Positions 25,232 to 37,474 of a DNA stretch of 64,000 bases are shown in pieces. A program made the position numbers and the translations under genes. The stretch is from Anisakis pegreffii (taxonomy: Eukaryota; Nematoda; Chromadorea; Rhabditida; Anisakidae), in NCBI GenBank assembly GCA_035041965.1, contig JAPYMA010000790.1:62001-126000 (forward strand). Reading direction: 5' to 3'. Within the stretch, counting starts at the first letter, position 1. Every line of letters starts with the position of its first letter. The notes under the pieces are model-generated. The model was given only the letters and a program-made list of their open reading frames with translations. It made no database searches and was not told the DNA's origin.

Positions 25232-26737
25232 GTGAGTTAGTTATCCTAAGTGAATTATTCGTCATTCACTACCTCATTTCTCTGATTCGAGCGCAAATAA
25301 TTGTGCTAGCGCTCTGAATGCATCGCAACAATAGAAATGTGGCAAAAACGCGGTGGTGACAGATATCGAGTATCTTAATGTATATTCAGAACAGACTATG
25401 GTAGGTTTCCGATGAGAAAGGAGGATATACTTAACTAACTTATTGTGTTGCACCTCCATCTTATAATGAAATTGTTCGTGTGAATGTGTCGTTTTTTGGC
25501 ATTTTTTATTGAAATCGTTTTATTTTGACTGTTCCTTTCTGCTGAGGAATTTAGCCAACTAAGCTGCGTAAGAAACGCTAAAAATGTACAGATGACATTG
25601 TGGTGTGTATCATTTATCTGCCATATAATGCATTTAGTATTTAGATTTGCAGTCTTCATAATTCGATTTTTTCTTGATTCAAATTTTTATCATCTGATGT
25701 TCATATCGTGAAAAGATCTTAAGATTCGCCATTAATTTCTCTTAGGTTCTGTTTGTTTTGTTTTATTTTAAACACATTATTCGCATTTTATTCATCTGCT
25801 TTAATTTGCCTTTCAACAGTGTTGTGGTTGTGTGTTTCATCGTCCTATTGTAATATTAGTTTTAATCACTTTATTATCTCTATTATTCTAATTGTTATCA
25901 TTATTAGTTCTGATTTCTTTCATAATCAGATTGATGTTTTCTATATTCTAATCTATTTCATAGAGAATTTTCTCTATTTGCCCAATGGACAATTCACTGA
26001 AATATCGATAACAAATTATTATTATTGGTTGAGATTTGTTTATCGGTAGAATATAACTTTTAAATGTTTGTTTTGTTTTCGATGTTGATTTTGTGGGATA
26101 ATTTTCGAATTCAGTGAATAGTTGAGCACAAAGCTCAACGATAACGACTCCTTACACCAGGTTATTATCAAAATCACCGTACACGATTCAATTTGGCTCA
26201 AGTTTAAACGCTTATTCGGAATTAAACTCTCAGCGTTAATTTAGACTTTGAGTAAGCTTGGGATGAGTTTGAAAGTTGACGTAGGAATCGAGTAATCGAA
26301 CAATGCTTTCGGGAGTGGCGTTTTTTAGCGAAACAACATTTCATTTGCGAGTCTAAGTCTGCGTTTTCATACGGAGCATTTTTGATTGTGGTTTAGCGTT
26401 GAATAATTGCACGTTCCGAAAGAGATAGAAGTCTGTTCCATAAATTGATCCTTTTCATTATCTTGAAAAGGATCAATCAGCTTTTAAATATTCAAATTTG
26501 CCTTGAAAGATTCACAGTTCAAGTGTTTGTTGTGCTGATTCTTCTCTCTATTTCATTTGTTTGAACGTTTTTATTATTATTGTTGTTTTCTAGTCTGTAT
26601 TTTTTATACATAGTTTCTAGGTTTTCGCTTCAAGACACTTTTTTGTTAATATCTGTATTCATTGTGCTAAAATCTACAGTTTTCATTTTCTTGATCACCA
26701 TACAAATGTTTGCATTCGTTGTTGTTGCCATTGGCAC

Positions 26738-26771
<34 letters not shown>

Positions 26772-26788
26772 GTTATTATTATTATTGC

Positions 26789-26845
<57 letters not shown>

Positions 26846-27653
26846 TATTAATGTTTTCGTTCCTGCTCTTATTATGATAATTTTTATCATTTGTATTATT
26901 GCATATAATGATAATATTTATTCTCGTTAGTCATTGCATTCCAATTGTTTTCGTTCCGCTTTGGTGGTGTTCTCGAGCATTCTTCACGCGCTAATCAGCT
27001 GTTATCTGAACCAATGACATTCGTTTTGTATTTTTAATTTATTATTCAAAAAATAATTGATTGGTTATTATCTGTAATCGTTTTGTTTCGCTGTCTTTCG
27101 TCGCAATGCCGAATTGTTTCATCATTGCATTTTTCAATTTGAGATAAAGATTGATTCGAACGTTATTATCAGTTGAATGATGTTTGCAGTGATGCTTTTT
27201 TGCTTTGTTTCAGTTGGCGACGGATATGAGTGCATAGAAAAATCATTACAAAGCGGTTATCGTGAAGCTGTGATAAGCGAAAGCAGTTCTTTAATTTAAA
27301 TTTCAACATTCATCTATATGGAAATGAACAGGCGATTTTAAAATTTGAGCTGTAATTCGGAAAGCATTTCGGGTTAGTCGTCGCCGATCATCATTAGTAA
27401 ATAACAACAAAAGTCTCGTCAACCTTTCCAACTCTCAGCCGTTCAACAAATGCAAGGGGGTGGGGGCATCAATCTCATGAAGGTAACTGATATGATAGCC
27501 GTAGTTCAGAGCTGTGGGATCTACGTGAGCAAGTTGTGATTTACATAGACGCTTGATACTGATTAATTTAAAATTATGGTTATACAGCTTGTGTACTTGT
27601 CTCTACAACTACATATCCACGTTTGCAATATACATTATCATGATACGGGTGTT
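25232..27653. other. Low-complexity T-rich spacer
   Basis: No gene supported. Open frames at 25753-26049 and 26580-26930 are Ile/Phe-rich products of T-rich DNA and an ATT microsatellite. A perfect 12-bp inverted repeat occurs at 26445-26476. Confidence 0.45.
26740..26840 (+). repeat. (ATT)n microsatellite
   Basis: About 100 bp of ATT trinucleotides with a few interruptions. It explains the poly-Ile frames on both strands here. Confidence 0.95.
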
Positions 27654-29000
27654 ATCTGAAGACGGTGTACATGTGTTACCCAAAGTTTAGAATGCTGCGC
27701 TCCAGGTGATCAAAGTATCTTTATATAGATGTTTGTATCTGCAGTAGCGATGTTTATATTCGAGTCAAGCTGCCCTATTCCTGTTCTATTCTAAGCAATA
27801 AAAACACCTGTAATTATTATTTGGTCTGTAGTAACTAATTTGTGTAACTAGTATATGTTTTTGATGCATGTGATAAAATTTTACTTTTTATGCTGGTTTA
27901 TAGGTAAATAATATAGACTGGTTGTTATTTATGAGTAATAATGCGAGTACAATGTAATAGTAATACAATAGAATAAAGTCAAATAAGTTAGAATGAAGAG
28001 AGATAAATGATAATAAATTTGACAACAATGAATTTGACGAAAATAATTGAAACAATTGCACCAAGCTAAGTTTGACGTTAATTGAACAAGCAAGTTTGAG
28101 GTTAATATTGATTGTTGCTATTTCGACTTGGATTGACACTCCTTGGGTTTACTTGGCTGGGGTCTTGATTTATTCCACCTCAAAGTAGGGTAATTAAACC
28201 TTGTAATATCGACACAACGCACCATAATGACATCACATACCATAATGCACGTAAACTAGGAAGTAAGCATTGATATGTAAAAGAGGATTAAACGATGAAT
28301 TATGTTGATTCTTGCTCCGAATGAGCGGAGTGACTTGTTAATAGTTAAACAATTGAAATAACTGATATATTCAGGCTAATATGGAATTTGTGAAAAAAAG
28401 ATTGCAAAAAATGATAAAAGTACCAATGGATTTCAATAACAAGGAATTGGTGGAATAAAGATTTCAATAAATGATAATTTGCGAATTGTTCAGTTCGAGA
28501 CATAGATATGTTGCAATATAGCATTTTTTTTACAACACATTACCATTGTTACATTATTCGGTTCCCACATTACGATTAACGATACAATTTTTCTCATAAT
28601 CATTTCCTACGCAATATTTGATGTTAGCGGATATAAAATATATGTGAACCAATTGAAAATGAAACAATGACTCAATGATTAATATAATAATTTTGCTCGA
28701 CATTCCCGATCAACAAATGATAAAGATGTGGATGAAGTGGCTGAGGATTTTGTTTGTTTGTGTATTATAAACTGAAGTGAATACATCCTCCTAATTGGGC
28801 GAAAATACCGCAAAATTAATGGTATGAGTTGGTGTGGTCGAATATGTCCTTGTGAGTTGATGTGGTACTTTACCATCTTGTGCTTGGGTTGAATATAGTG
28901 TGGTAATAGGAGGTGGAAGTGGTGGGTTGTATGTGTAACTAGGAGGAAATGCGGTTAGTGATGTTGAATGAGGAGTGATGTGCATAATGATAGGACTGAT

Positions 29001-29054
29001 GGCGAGATGACACCAATCTCCACAGAGGCGTGGGTTTGAATCCCACTCTCGTCA
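29001..29054 (+). pseudogene. tRNA-like 3' half (relic or SINE)
   Basis: A good T arm (GTGGG TTTGAAT CCCAC at 29030-29046) is followed by TCTCGTC, which pairs with GGCGAGA at 29001-29007 with one wobble. Only about 22 nt separate that 5' strand from the T arm, so there is no room for D and anticodon arms. The 3' half resembles eukaryotic serine tRNAs. It is a truncated tRNA or tRNA-derived element, not a working gene. Confidence 0.45.
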
Positions 29055-29360
29055 CCGGCTGAGCTCCCATGTAATGATCTATAACAACAATACATCACTA
29101 ATAGCTGGACAAACGTAACAAATGAAAACATACACAATTCGAATGAAAGAACCAACAGATCGCAAGATTGTTTGATTGAAGATGCTTGAATTGACGTATC
29201 TTAATGGTTGAAACAATTGTTTGGTTGATGATCGGTTGTAATTTATTTGAAGGTTGGAATGTGGTTTGATCGGAGTGTGAATGTATGGATAGTTTGGAGT
29301 GCACTCTATGTGAATTGAATAGTATGAAATAGGTTAGGGATGATTGGGGAGTTGTTCAGT

Positions 29361-30250
29361 TCGAGGACAGCTTGGATGGAAATGCTTAATCAACTGAGGA
29401 ATACTTGCAGGTTGTTTGAATTGAGGAGGGCTAGGAAAAAATGTTGAGTTCGTGACAGTGGCGACGGGGTGACTTGATGAGTTACTGCGTCGGTTGAGAT
29501 GTTGACGACGGTTTCCAGACACCTTACAATTGCACGATACTGAAAATAATTAATAAATTAGAATGCGTTGGTCGTTCACTGCACAGTACTTATTTATTTG
29601 GAAATAACGAGTAACGAAATAGATGCCGAGACAATATATGAGAGCGGCAAATAATAATAATTACTGCAGACGTAAGGAAGATTTTGGGATAGTTGACACT
29701 AACAGATCACGTTTAGAGGAAAGTCGACAATCAACTTAAACGAATCATGGGGGATGTCAAAATAACTGATCTCTCGCCCTGAGCGTTAATTGGTATGAAC
29801 AGCGATGAGGATTGAACGATTTCAGAAGGTGAACAAGTAGTGAGCTTGAATATGGATGATGTCGAGTAAAACGAAAAGGGACTTTGTTTGAACAAGATGA
29901 ATTAGGTGCAATATCGGCTTTCGACAACCTCAAATAAGCTTTCGGAATAAATCTGACGAGAGGAGAATAAACTGTCGAATAGAAAACGAAAAACCTACTT
30001 TGAATCGATGAATAGATATTATTTATATGGGAGATAAACTGTGGTTTGAATGTATTCTGAATTGTATCCCGCAGATCACGTTTAGAAGGAAGTCGACAAC
30101 TCATCAAGTCACCCCGTTGCCGCTCTCACAACCTCAACATTTTTTTCCCAGCCCTCCCCAATTCAAACAACCTGCAACACCTCAATCCACATCACCTCAA
30201 ACTAAACATTCCTCAGTTGATTAAGCATTTCCATCCAAGCAGTCCTCCGA
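29361..30250. repeat. Internal inverted duplication (~120-150 bp arms)
   Basis: The reverse complement of 29361-29482 matches 30099-30250. Shared words include ACTCATCAAGTCACCCCGT and TTCCTCAGTTGATTAAGCAT. The right arm carries about 30 extra bases. A separate direct repeat, AGATCACGTTTAGA plus AAGTCGACAA, occurs at 29704 and 30073. Confidence 0.75.
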
Positions 30251-32802
30251 CTAAACAACGAATAAAAGCAGGAATAAGAAATTATGAAAAATCATATTCG
30301 AATATCATAAGCGATAGCACACTGCAGATATCTTTCGAAACGAAACAAGGAAATGACATTCATGTGTAAACATATAAAATTGCAATTACAACAATCCGCT
30401 ATTACACGACAAACAATATACTTGCGAATTGTTACAAACACCAGCTTGAAATCAGAAGGTTGGCCAATAAGGATTGCTTAACTTGGACTTGATTGATTGA
30501 ACACTAAACATTGATCGAGACAATAAAATAACAAAGCAATTCATGAGACGCACGATGACGGCGCAAGCAATTGGCAACAACAATGAATAAATGTATTAAA
30601 TTTTGATACTAATAACGATGAGAGGATATACGAATTGTTTACAATATTTGTAGCAATAATGACTGTGGGAATGGATGGAAGGAAGACAGATTGAATTGAA
30701 AGATAAGTGCTGAAGTGTTGTTATATATGATATGTAATACGAATATGAATATTTATGATATGAATATTTTGGTTTGAATATGTTTGTGATGTACTGTTTT
30801 TGAATGTTTGTGTTTTGTGTTTTGCGATTGATCACTAATCGCAACAACACCTACATAAAAAATACGTGGTCCACAGCATTCTAAATTTTGGGTAACACAT
30901 GCGCTACCTCCAGATATCCAGATATTCCTTTTTTTCTGGAGCTGTTCTGTTCTATCCTAAAGAATAGAATAGAACAGCCTCAGGAAAAAGGACACAACAA
31001 ACAAACGGAGCAGAACAACTGAATGGCGGAATAGAACAGAATAGAACATTTTGCCAAAAGTGTAGAACAGAAATGCTACTAATCAAGGAGAAATTGGAGA
31101 CAGCACATTTGCTTTTCTTGGATTGGAGTTATGACCCATAATATGATTTATGGTAACGCTGGCTTGACCTAAGCACCCCAGCTAATTCCCATAGCGAATT
31201 GTACCGCTGTGAGATGCATAAGTGGTCGTCATGCTTTCGCTACTTTTGTGCGGCAGGAAATTTTCCGATCTTATGAGAATATTAAACAATATGAAAATAT
31301 TAAACAATCTCTTGCTCGATAAATGACTTGGTGATTATTTCAAACACGAATAGTGGTCATTTTCCGTCTTTGTCTAGAGGGCCATTTAATATAACAATTT
31401 ATTGTTCTGTTATCTGTAAATTTGAGTTTTTTCGTAAATTTGAGTTGTAATTATTCGTTAATACAGTCAAGCAATCAGCTTTTCTATGAATTTTTTGTGC
31501 GACTATTATGAATTTTCGATATGATACATCCAATTACCATGAATGAGCAGACATTCTTTGGCTGCATTCACGTATTTCTTTCCGACAGCTTCACATTTCT
31601 AATACAACTGATATCTGAATACCTGAACTGCTCCGATTTATGAAGTTATTTAAGCCACTTCACTTTGCTTACGTTTGGATTGAATTTTTGAAAGTTTTCT
31701 TCACGCTTGTAGGTAGATGTAAAAGAGAGTTTTGTGTGAAGGCTTCAGTCATTTCTTTGTGCTCTTTCTGTGAGACAGTTGTGCTAATACTAGTAATGTG
31801 AGAAGTGCACGGCAGAAGATCAGAAACTAGGTGATGTTCACTGAGCTTGTGAGGTAACGTACATGCATCCTTCAACCTTCTGTGCGCGTTCATCGCTGAA
31901 CAGGTTCCAATGGAAGTGTTCCAACTTCCGTTAACGACAGTTCAAATTCCCGCTGGGAATTTCGTCCTTGCCTCTCGAGCATATTTCAAATTGCAACAAG
32001 AGTCTGCAGAAGGGACAAACTGATGATCACTGTTTAAATGTTTCATATTCAGAGTTTATTCTACCCTTCTAAAAAACAACAATCATTTCCTGTAAATCAT
32101 TACTTACAATTGGTTCCATCCCTTCATTTCAATCATTCACCTAAGTGATTTCAATCTTCTCCATATCAATGAACTTGCTTAGACGTCCAAAATTTGAGCT
32201 TTTCAGAATCAGTGAAACAAATTAGCTCATTTTCCTTACAATTAGAATGAGTGCAATGGATTAATTGACTTTCATTAAACCAATATAGAATTCAGCACAC
32301 GTTTTGCGTTATGTAAATTCCAGGTTACGAGCAAGTCCGTGGAATGGATTGCATAAGTAAATCGAAGTTTCATTGCATATGGGTATCGTAAAATTTGATC
32401 ATGCAACTCTTAAAGAATGTTTGCCTTAAATAATTTCTCCTCTTCTCTAAAAAGCATCACGGTACATCGTTTCTTTTGTTTTGCTTAACCTATTAGTGCC
32501 AAGTGATCGAAAAAAAAAACTGCTTTTACGTTCCTGTTAGAACCATCGGCCACTAATAGTTTGACATTAATTACTTCGCTAGCGAATCTAACTGATGATT
32601 AAATTTGTTTGATGTGAGGTTATTTAATTGCACAGTGTCGGTTCGTTTCTTACTTTTCCTGTTTCATCGTCACTCTTGTATTTTGCAAGTGTTCTCTGAG
32701 TGATTCATTGCTCGATACTGTATTGCAGGAGCGATGTTCATAATAGGTATATATGTATACATAAGTACAATTACGCATTTGTATATGATATATATTACAT
32801 AT

Positions 32803-32804
<2 letters not shown>

Positions 32805-32867
<63 letters not shown>
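32805..32867. repeat. (TA)n microsatellite
   Basis: About 60 bp of uninterrupted TA dinucleotides. Confidence 0.95.
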
Positions 32868-32871
<4 letters not shown>

Positions 32872-35336
32872 CATCTGCGTAGGTAATGGTGAAGAGCAAT
32901 AATACCATTTATTAGTGAGATTGTTGAAAAGCGCTGTGTTTGACGGGATTTATAATGGGATTAAGTGCGATTGATTGATTACTGATTGACGATTTATTGC
33001 GTAATCCTCTTTATCTCACATCTATCTAATTTTTTCACACGAATCAATGAATGATCGATGTGTGATGATACAATATATCTTAATATGTATTACTGCATAT
33101 TATCATTACTGTCTTCATTACCACCGTATTGTTGCTTTTGCTTATAAAGTCTATTCATTCAGAGAAATTCTCAACTACTGGATGTTTTTCTTGCGTGAAT
33201 GTAATCTAGATCATGAGGATGAATCAAACCAAACGCAATGAGACTCGTTTGTACATCTCTCAAATGAGTTAAATATTACATTCATATCGATTAATCATAT
33301 TTGTATCATTAAATGACACCTTTATGAATGATTGACCGAGTGAAATTTCAGTTGGATACAAAACACTACGTCTACATCGATAGCTCATGATGGAGCATAG
33401 AGGAATGAGGAACGAGGTCTAACAAAACAGCACTGGTTTTGTAATGCAAAGTATTGCAAATTCACTCGGATGACATGTTGATCATAATATTCTGAAGAAT
33501 ATGTAATGGACGAATTGAAGCAACATCACCACTTCTCATTTTTTGGAAAAAAAATAAACCATTGTTCGTTATGAGTTATTTAATGTACGGTAATAATCGC
33601 TTAGTGGAATGACAGCACACTGAAACTGTAATGCATTTGTTGTGTTAATCGTATTCCCTTTGAAGTTGGATTTTATTTGGATCGATAAGATGGGATTAAA
33701 TTAAATGATTCAAACAAATGTTTGTATTGCATCCATATAGGGCGTATCCATGCTTATTTTATTGCTCCCTTGTGTGACGCCCTCCGACTTCTCTTCTGCA
33801 CACAACAGTGCCCAATAAATATAAATAAATGAATATATTAGACGAGATATACATGCTTGTATGTGTAAATATATTGCTGAAGAAGTTGAAATTTATTCCC
33901 AAATTCAATATTCATTTCATTTTATCAAGTTTCATTTTCTACAGTATGGTAGCACTCCGAGTCCGAATAGTTATCCAGTATCTAACAATGATCCTTTCCA
34001 TTCAACCAATAAAAAAGAGTTAAATTCCTATTTAGTGTAATTATCTTTCATGTTGGGAACAAAAATTAAGTGTTTTATTGAGTTGATGAATAATCTTCAA
34101 AAGTATGAATTGTTTCACTGCATATCGTTTTCTTAAAATGATCAGTTAATTTGAACTGACTGAGAACTTTTCAATTTTCAACGAACAACTGCAACGAATA
34201 ATGAATTGCTTTATTCATTTCTCAAAATATCCATTGAGGCCACTTAGTTTAGAGTTTGGATCACTGACATATATGTACGAGATAAAAAAATGAACGATTG
34301 ATGTTTTAGTTTAAGAGGCTTAATGTTGGATGCTTTTAAATGTTAATGTTGAAATGATTTAATCGAAAAATCGATTTTTAACATTCATGATGAGCATTTT
34401 GATTGGTTTATTTTGTTGTAAGCTTTCGATTCACTTCCGAATTTACATCTGAAATAAATGCTCATCTTTTGATTCGTTTGTTCATATTGAGTAAGAACAA
34501 CATGTTATTTTCTAAGATCATATCTTTAAAATTGTTCATTCGCTTAGTATCGATTCGTACAAATTACATACGAATGTTTTTGTGTTCCGCCTTATGGCTT
34601 TAAAAAGTTCCATTCAGTCAGTGAGTCATGTTAATGCATGAATAGATTTTTTCTCAGCGTATTCAACAGAATTTCTCTAATGTCATATATGCATGATATC
34701 GTACTGCAGTGATAGCATTCAGTCCTGCAATACATACATGAAAAGTGGTAGTTGGATAATGCAGCTATTACCTGGTTAGTATCATCAAATAAGCATCTGC
34801 ACGAATATTCTTCAAGCCTGGTTTCGACTTGATGCCTATTGCATGAAATATCATTGAAAGTACATTTTATTGTACGTTCCGCATGCTGTAATATGAATGC
34901 CTTGTACTCTTATTTTTCGTAGAAGAAACGCTACTGAGACATAGACTTTACCTATTACTTTCTATACGGCTATACATGCGAAAATGCTTCGATCACTATC
35001 GAATTGCGAGGCAAACGACATTTCATCAACCTCACTGCAATGCCATTTCGGAACTTAGTCTACAGTAACGAATTTCCACCTCACTCCAAATTTCGTTCTT
35101 CGCCTTGATGAACACAGTGCTATCAGTAGCTAAAGGAAAATAATTGGAATGCACGAGCTATCGATAGCAGTGTCCCGTTTCCAGTTTTGGTTCACAAATC
35201 CCCCTCACTTTTCTGTGCCTTGTCCAGGGTTCATGCGCACCACCTCTCTCTCCGAGCCTGATATATGTGTACGCATGTAGATCTGTTGTATGAATTGTTA
35301 TATGTATATAAACCTAAAATATATTCATAGATATAT

Positions 35337-36071
35337 ATGTTGTGTGTTCATTTGTGCATTCATTTGATCCATTCATTGCATTTTATTACCCAGCAAACGA
35401 TCATTTTTGTTTGCTGTATTTTATTCATTCATAAACCCAAAAATGTCCCTTTTTTTCGCCTCGTATCCTGTTCCTTTCATTGCTCTTATATCTTGTATTT
35501 TCTCATCTTATCCTGTAATCGATTCATAAAAAAAGACAACCAGACGAATACATTGCTGGTGCTACTAAACGAATTGCTTGCCTGGTGTTGCTTGCATCTA
35601 TTTCTGTATTTTATAGTGCCATCTGCTCATCTTGATTGCTATGCACATATATGTATAGTGTATACATATTACGGGTACTTTAATGAAATAGAAGTTTTCA
35701 CCGTTAAAAGGCGAAAACACTCAGGCGTTTTTTTACTAATTTCATTAGGACAGTATATGAATTTCCGATGTAACGCATTCGTTCGTCAAAAAATTACCAA
35801 TGAATTTTCGTGCTATCAACTGAACGGAGGGATTTTTATATATCTCCAAGACCACTGCGTTTGCTGCTATCGACTCTACCGTATGTCAATGTTTACACAC
35901 ATATCGTCATGCAGCACCTATCATGTACATACATGTATACGGTATAGCCTGAAACGTTTTCTTCGAACAGCTTGGTTTATTAATACTGGACTATGCAGGG
36001 TTGTCTGCGATGTGAGGACAGTTCAGCGAACAAGCGTACAATCGCAGTTAATTCATGATCACCTTACTTGA
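35337..36071 (+). CDS. Long single-exon ORF of unknown status, 244 codons
   Basis: This is among the longest uninterrupted frames in the window. It starts MLCVHLCIHLIHSLHF and ends TSVQSQLIHDHLT. It is rich in Cys, His, Phe, Leu and Tyr, with hydrophobic stretches in its first 130 residues and a more ordinary second half. No family is recognised. In DNA this AT-rich a 244-codon frame is unlikely by chance, but the first part is pyrimidine-rich, which lowers stop-codon frequency. TATA-like sequence lies just upstream. It could be a membrane protein exon or an artefact. Confidence 0.25.
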   Translation: MLCVHLCIHLIHSLHFITQQTIIFVCCILFIHKPKNVPFFRLVSCSFHCSYILYFLILSCNRFIKKDNQTNTLLVLLNELLAWCCLHLFLYFIVPSAHLDCYAHICIVYTYYGYFNEIEVFTVKRRKHSGVFLLISLGQYMNFRCNAFVRQKITNEFSCYQLNGGIFIYLQDHCVCCYRLYRMSMFTHISSCSTYHVHTCIRYSLKRFLRTAWFINTGLCRVVCDVRTVQRTSVQSQLIHDHLT

Positions 36072-37474
36072 ATGTTCTGTTGCAGTTTAACTTAGTGAAT
36101 ATGTAAATTTCAAATTAATAGTACCGTTTGAATGAATGTTTATTAAAAGATGAATAATGGTCATATAATTTATGTGCTCGAGGTTGAGCATTATTCATTT
36201 AATCGATTGCTCGCTCTGTTCGTTGATATTCTAAAATCTATTATTTAATATGACTTGATATATTGTATTATGTATTTCTTTTACAATCATAGATGACATA
36301 TAGTAACTCCTCCTCTTTTATATTATTGCCCTCATTCATGCGTTCGTTTAGCGTGCTCCTTTTCCAACCCTCAATTTCAGTATCTTAACTCTTTGTTTAC
36401 TTTCTTATTTGGTCCTTTGATTCTATCATTGAAATTACTGCTATTATTCCAGGAAAATCACTTGATGGCATTATCGTGTAGCCAACTGGTGTAATCCTGC
36501 ATAGCGTAGGTTCAGAGAGAACTGATTTGCGTCCAAATTGACACTCTGTCATTTTGCAATAGTTCATTATGTGCATGATGAATCACCTTTGTGCGGCCCG
36601 TCTTCCAACAATACGCAGAATCAGTGCACAGAAACCGAATTTGCAAATTGTGAGAGAGATTACGACAAAAATTATAAAGACAAGATTATGAAAAATAGAT
36701 TACAGCATTTACAAAGTGTAAGTGTTATGGCTTTAACGGTTGGTATATCATTCGCATACTACTATCGGCGATGCCGAGCCAATGGCAAATCCGTATACCA
36801 CCTGACATCAGGTCAGCGGAGTGCTCTGACATGTTCCGTAATTTGGACATGCAATGGTTGGCCGATCCTTTCAACATAAGTCTGAGCACACTCACAGATT
36901 ATTTGATACATGCGGCTAGTTCTCGCACGTGCATCAAATTTGTTGTATATAGAAATCAAACAATTTCTCACAACACAACTTCAAACAGGCGCGAGGACAC
37001 TGGCTTCTGCTTTAGGTTTAGTAATAAAGAGGCCACTGGAGCGGACTAAACTATTTACGGTGACTGATGAGGCGCACTGCTCATGAAGGTTTCGATTCCA
37101 CAGCCATGTAAGCATAGGCGTCTCTCATTCCTTCTCTGATGATGGCGTGAAACATTTGAACGTTCGAAGGAAACACGTATTACTGGCGTAATTTTCTCCT
37201 ATTAATCGTTGCTACCACGAACCGTCTTCATCATGCGCATAATAAAATAGGGAACCATTAGAAAATAACGAAGTATCTATCGGTTTGGACACAGGTCAGT
37301 TCTCTCTGGCTCTACGCTATATCGGCTATCATCAGCTGGCTGCTGGTATTATAATAAAATCGTAATAATTATTGTTATCAGCTTCAAAACTTTGAAGGGT
37401 TATCAACTTTCAGTGACTGCTTTCCGAGTGATCAGGCCATTGAGCAATTGCTTGAAACGCGCCGAGCAAGCGAT

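Larger units (their letters stand above)
27654..30920. mobile_element. Inverted-repeat-bounded segment, probable degraded transposon
   Basis: The segment is bounded by inverted repeats. Positions 27671-27697 begin ATGTGTTACCCAAAG and the reverse complement of 30874-30900 begins ATGTGTTACCCAAAA; the 27-bp cores differ at one base. Similarity extends weakly outward (ATCTG..AG..GGT). Inside are a second, larger inverted duplication, a tRNA-like relic and several short Pro/Ser/His-rich minus-strand frames (28791-28985, 29334-29522, 29757-30107), none recognisable as a transposase. I did not find a target-site duplication, so the superfamily is unknown. Confidence 0.5.
30921..37474. other. Long spacer upstream of ZC4H2
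   Basis: About 6.5 kb without a recognised gene. It contains an imperfect hairpin at 30927-30991, a TA microsatellite, and a 244-codon open frame (35337-36071, +) described separately. The part at 36538-37050 (+) has two overlapping protein-like frames, one with RSAECSDMFRNLDMQWLADP, which could be an unassigned exon. An acceptor TTTCAG at 37408-37413, 62 nt before the ZC4H2 start, may be a spliced-leader site. Confidence 0.4.

Noticed and set aside
26580..26930. Ile-rich ORFs on both strands
   Set aside because: They are translations of an ATT microsatellite, not genes.
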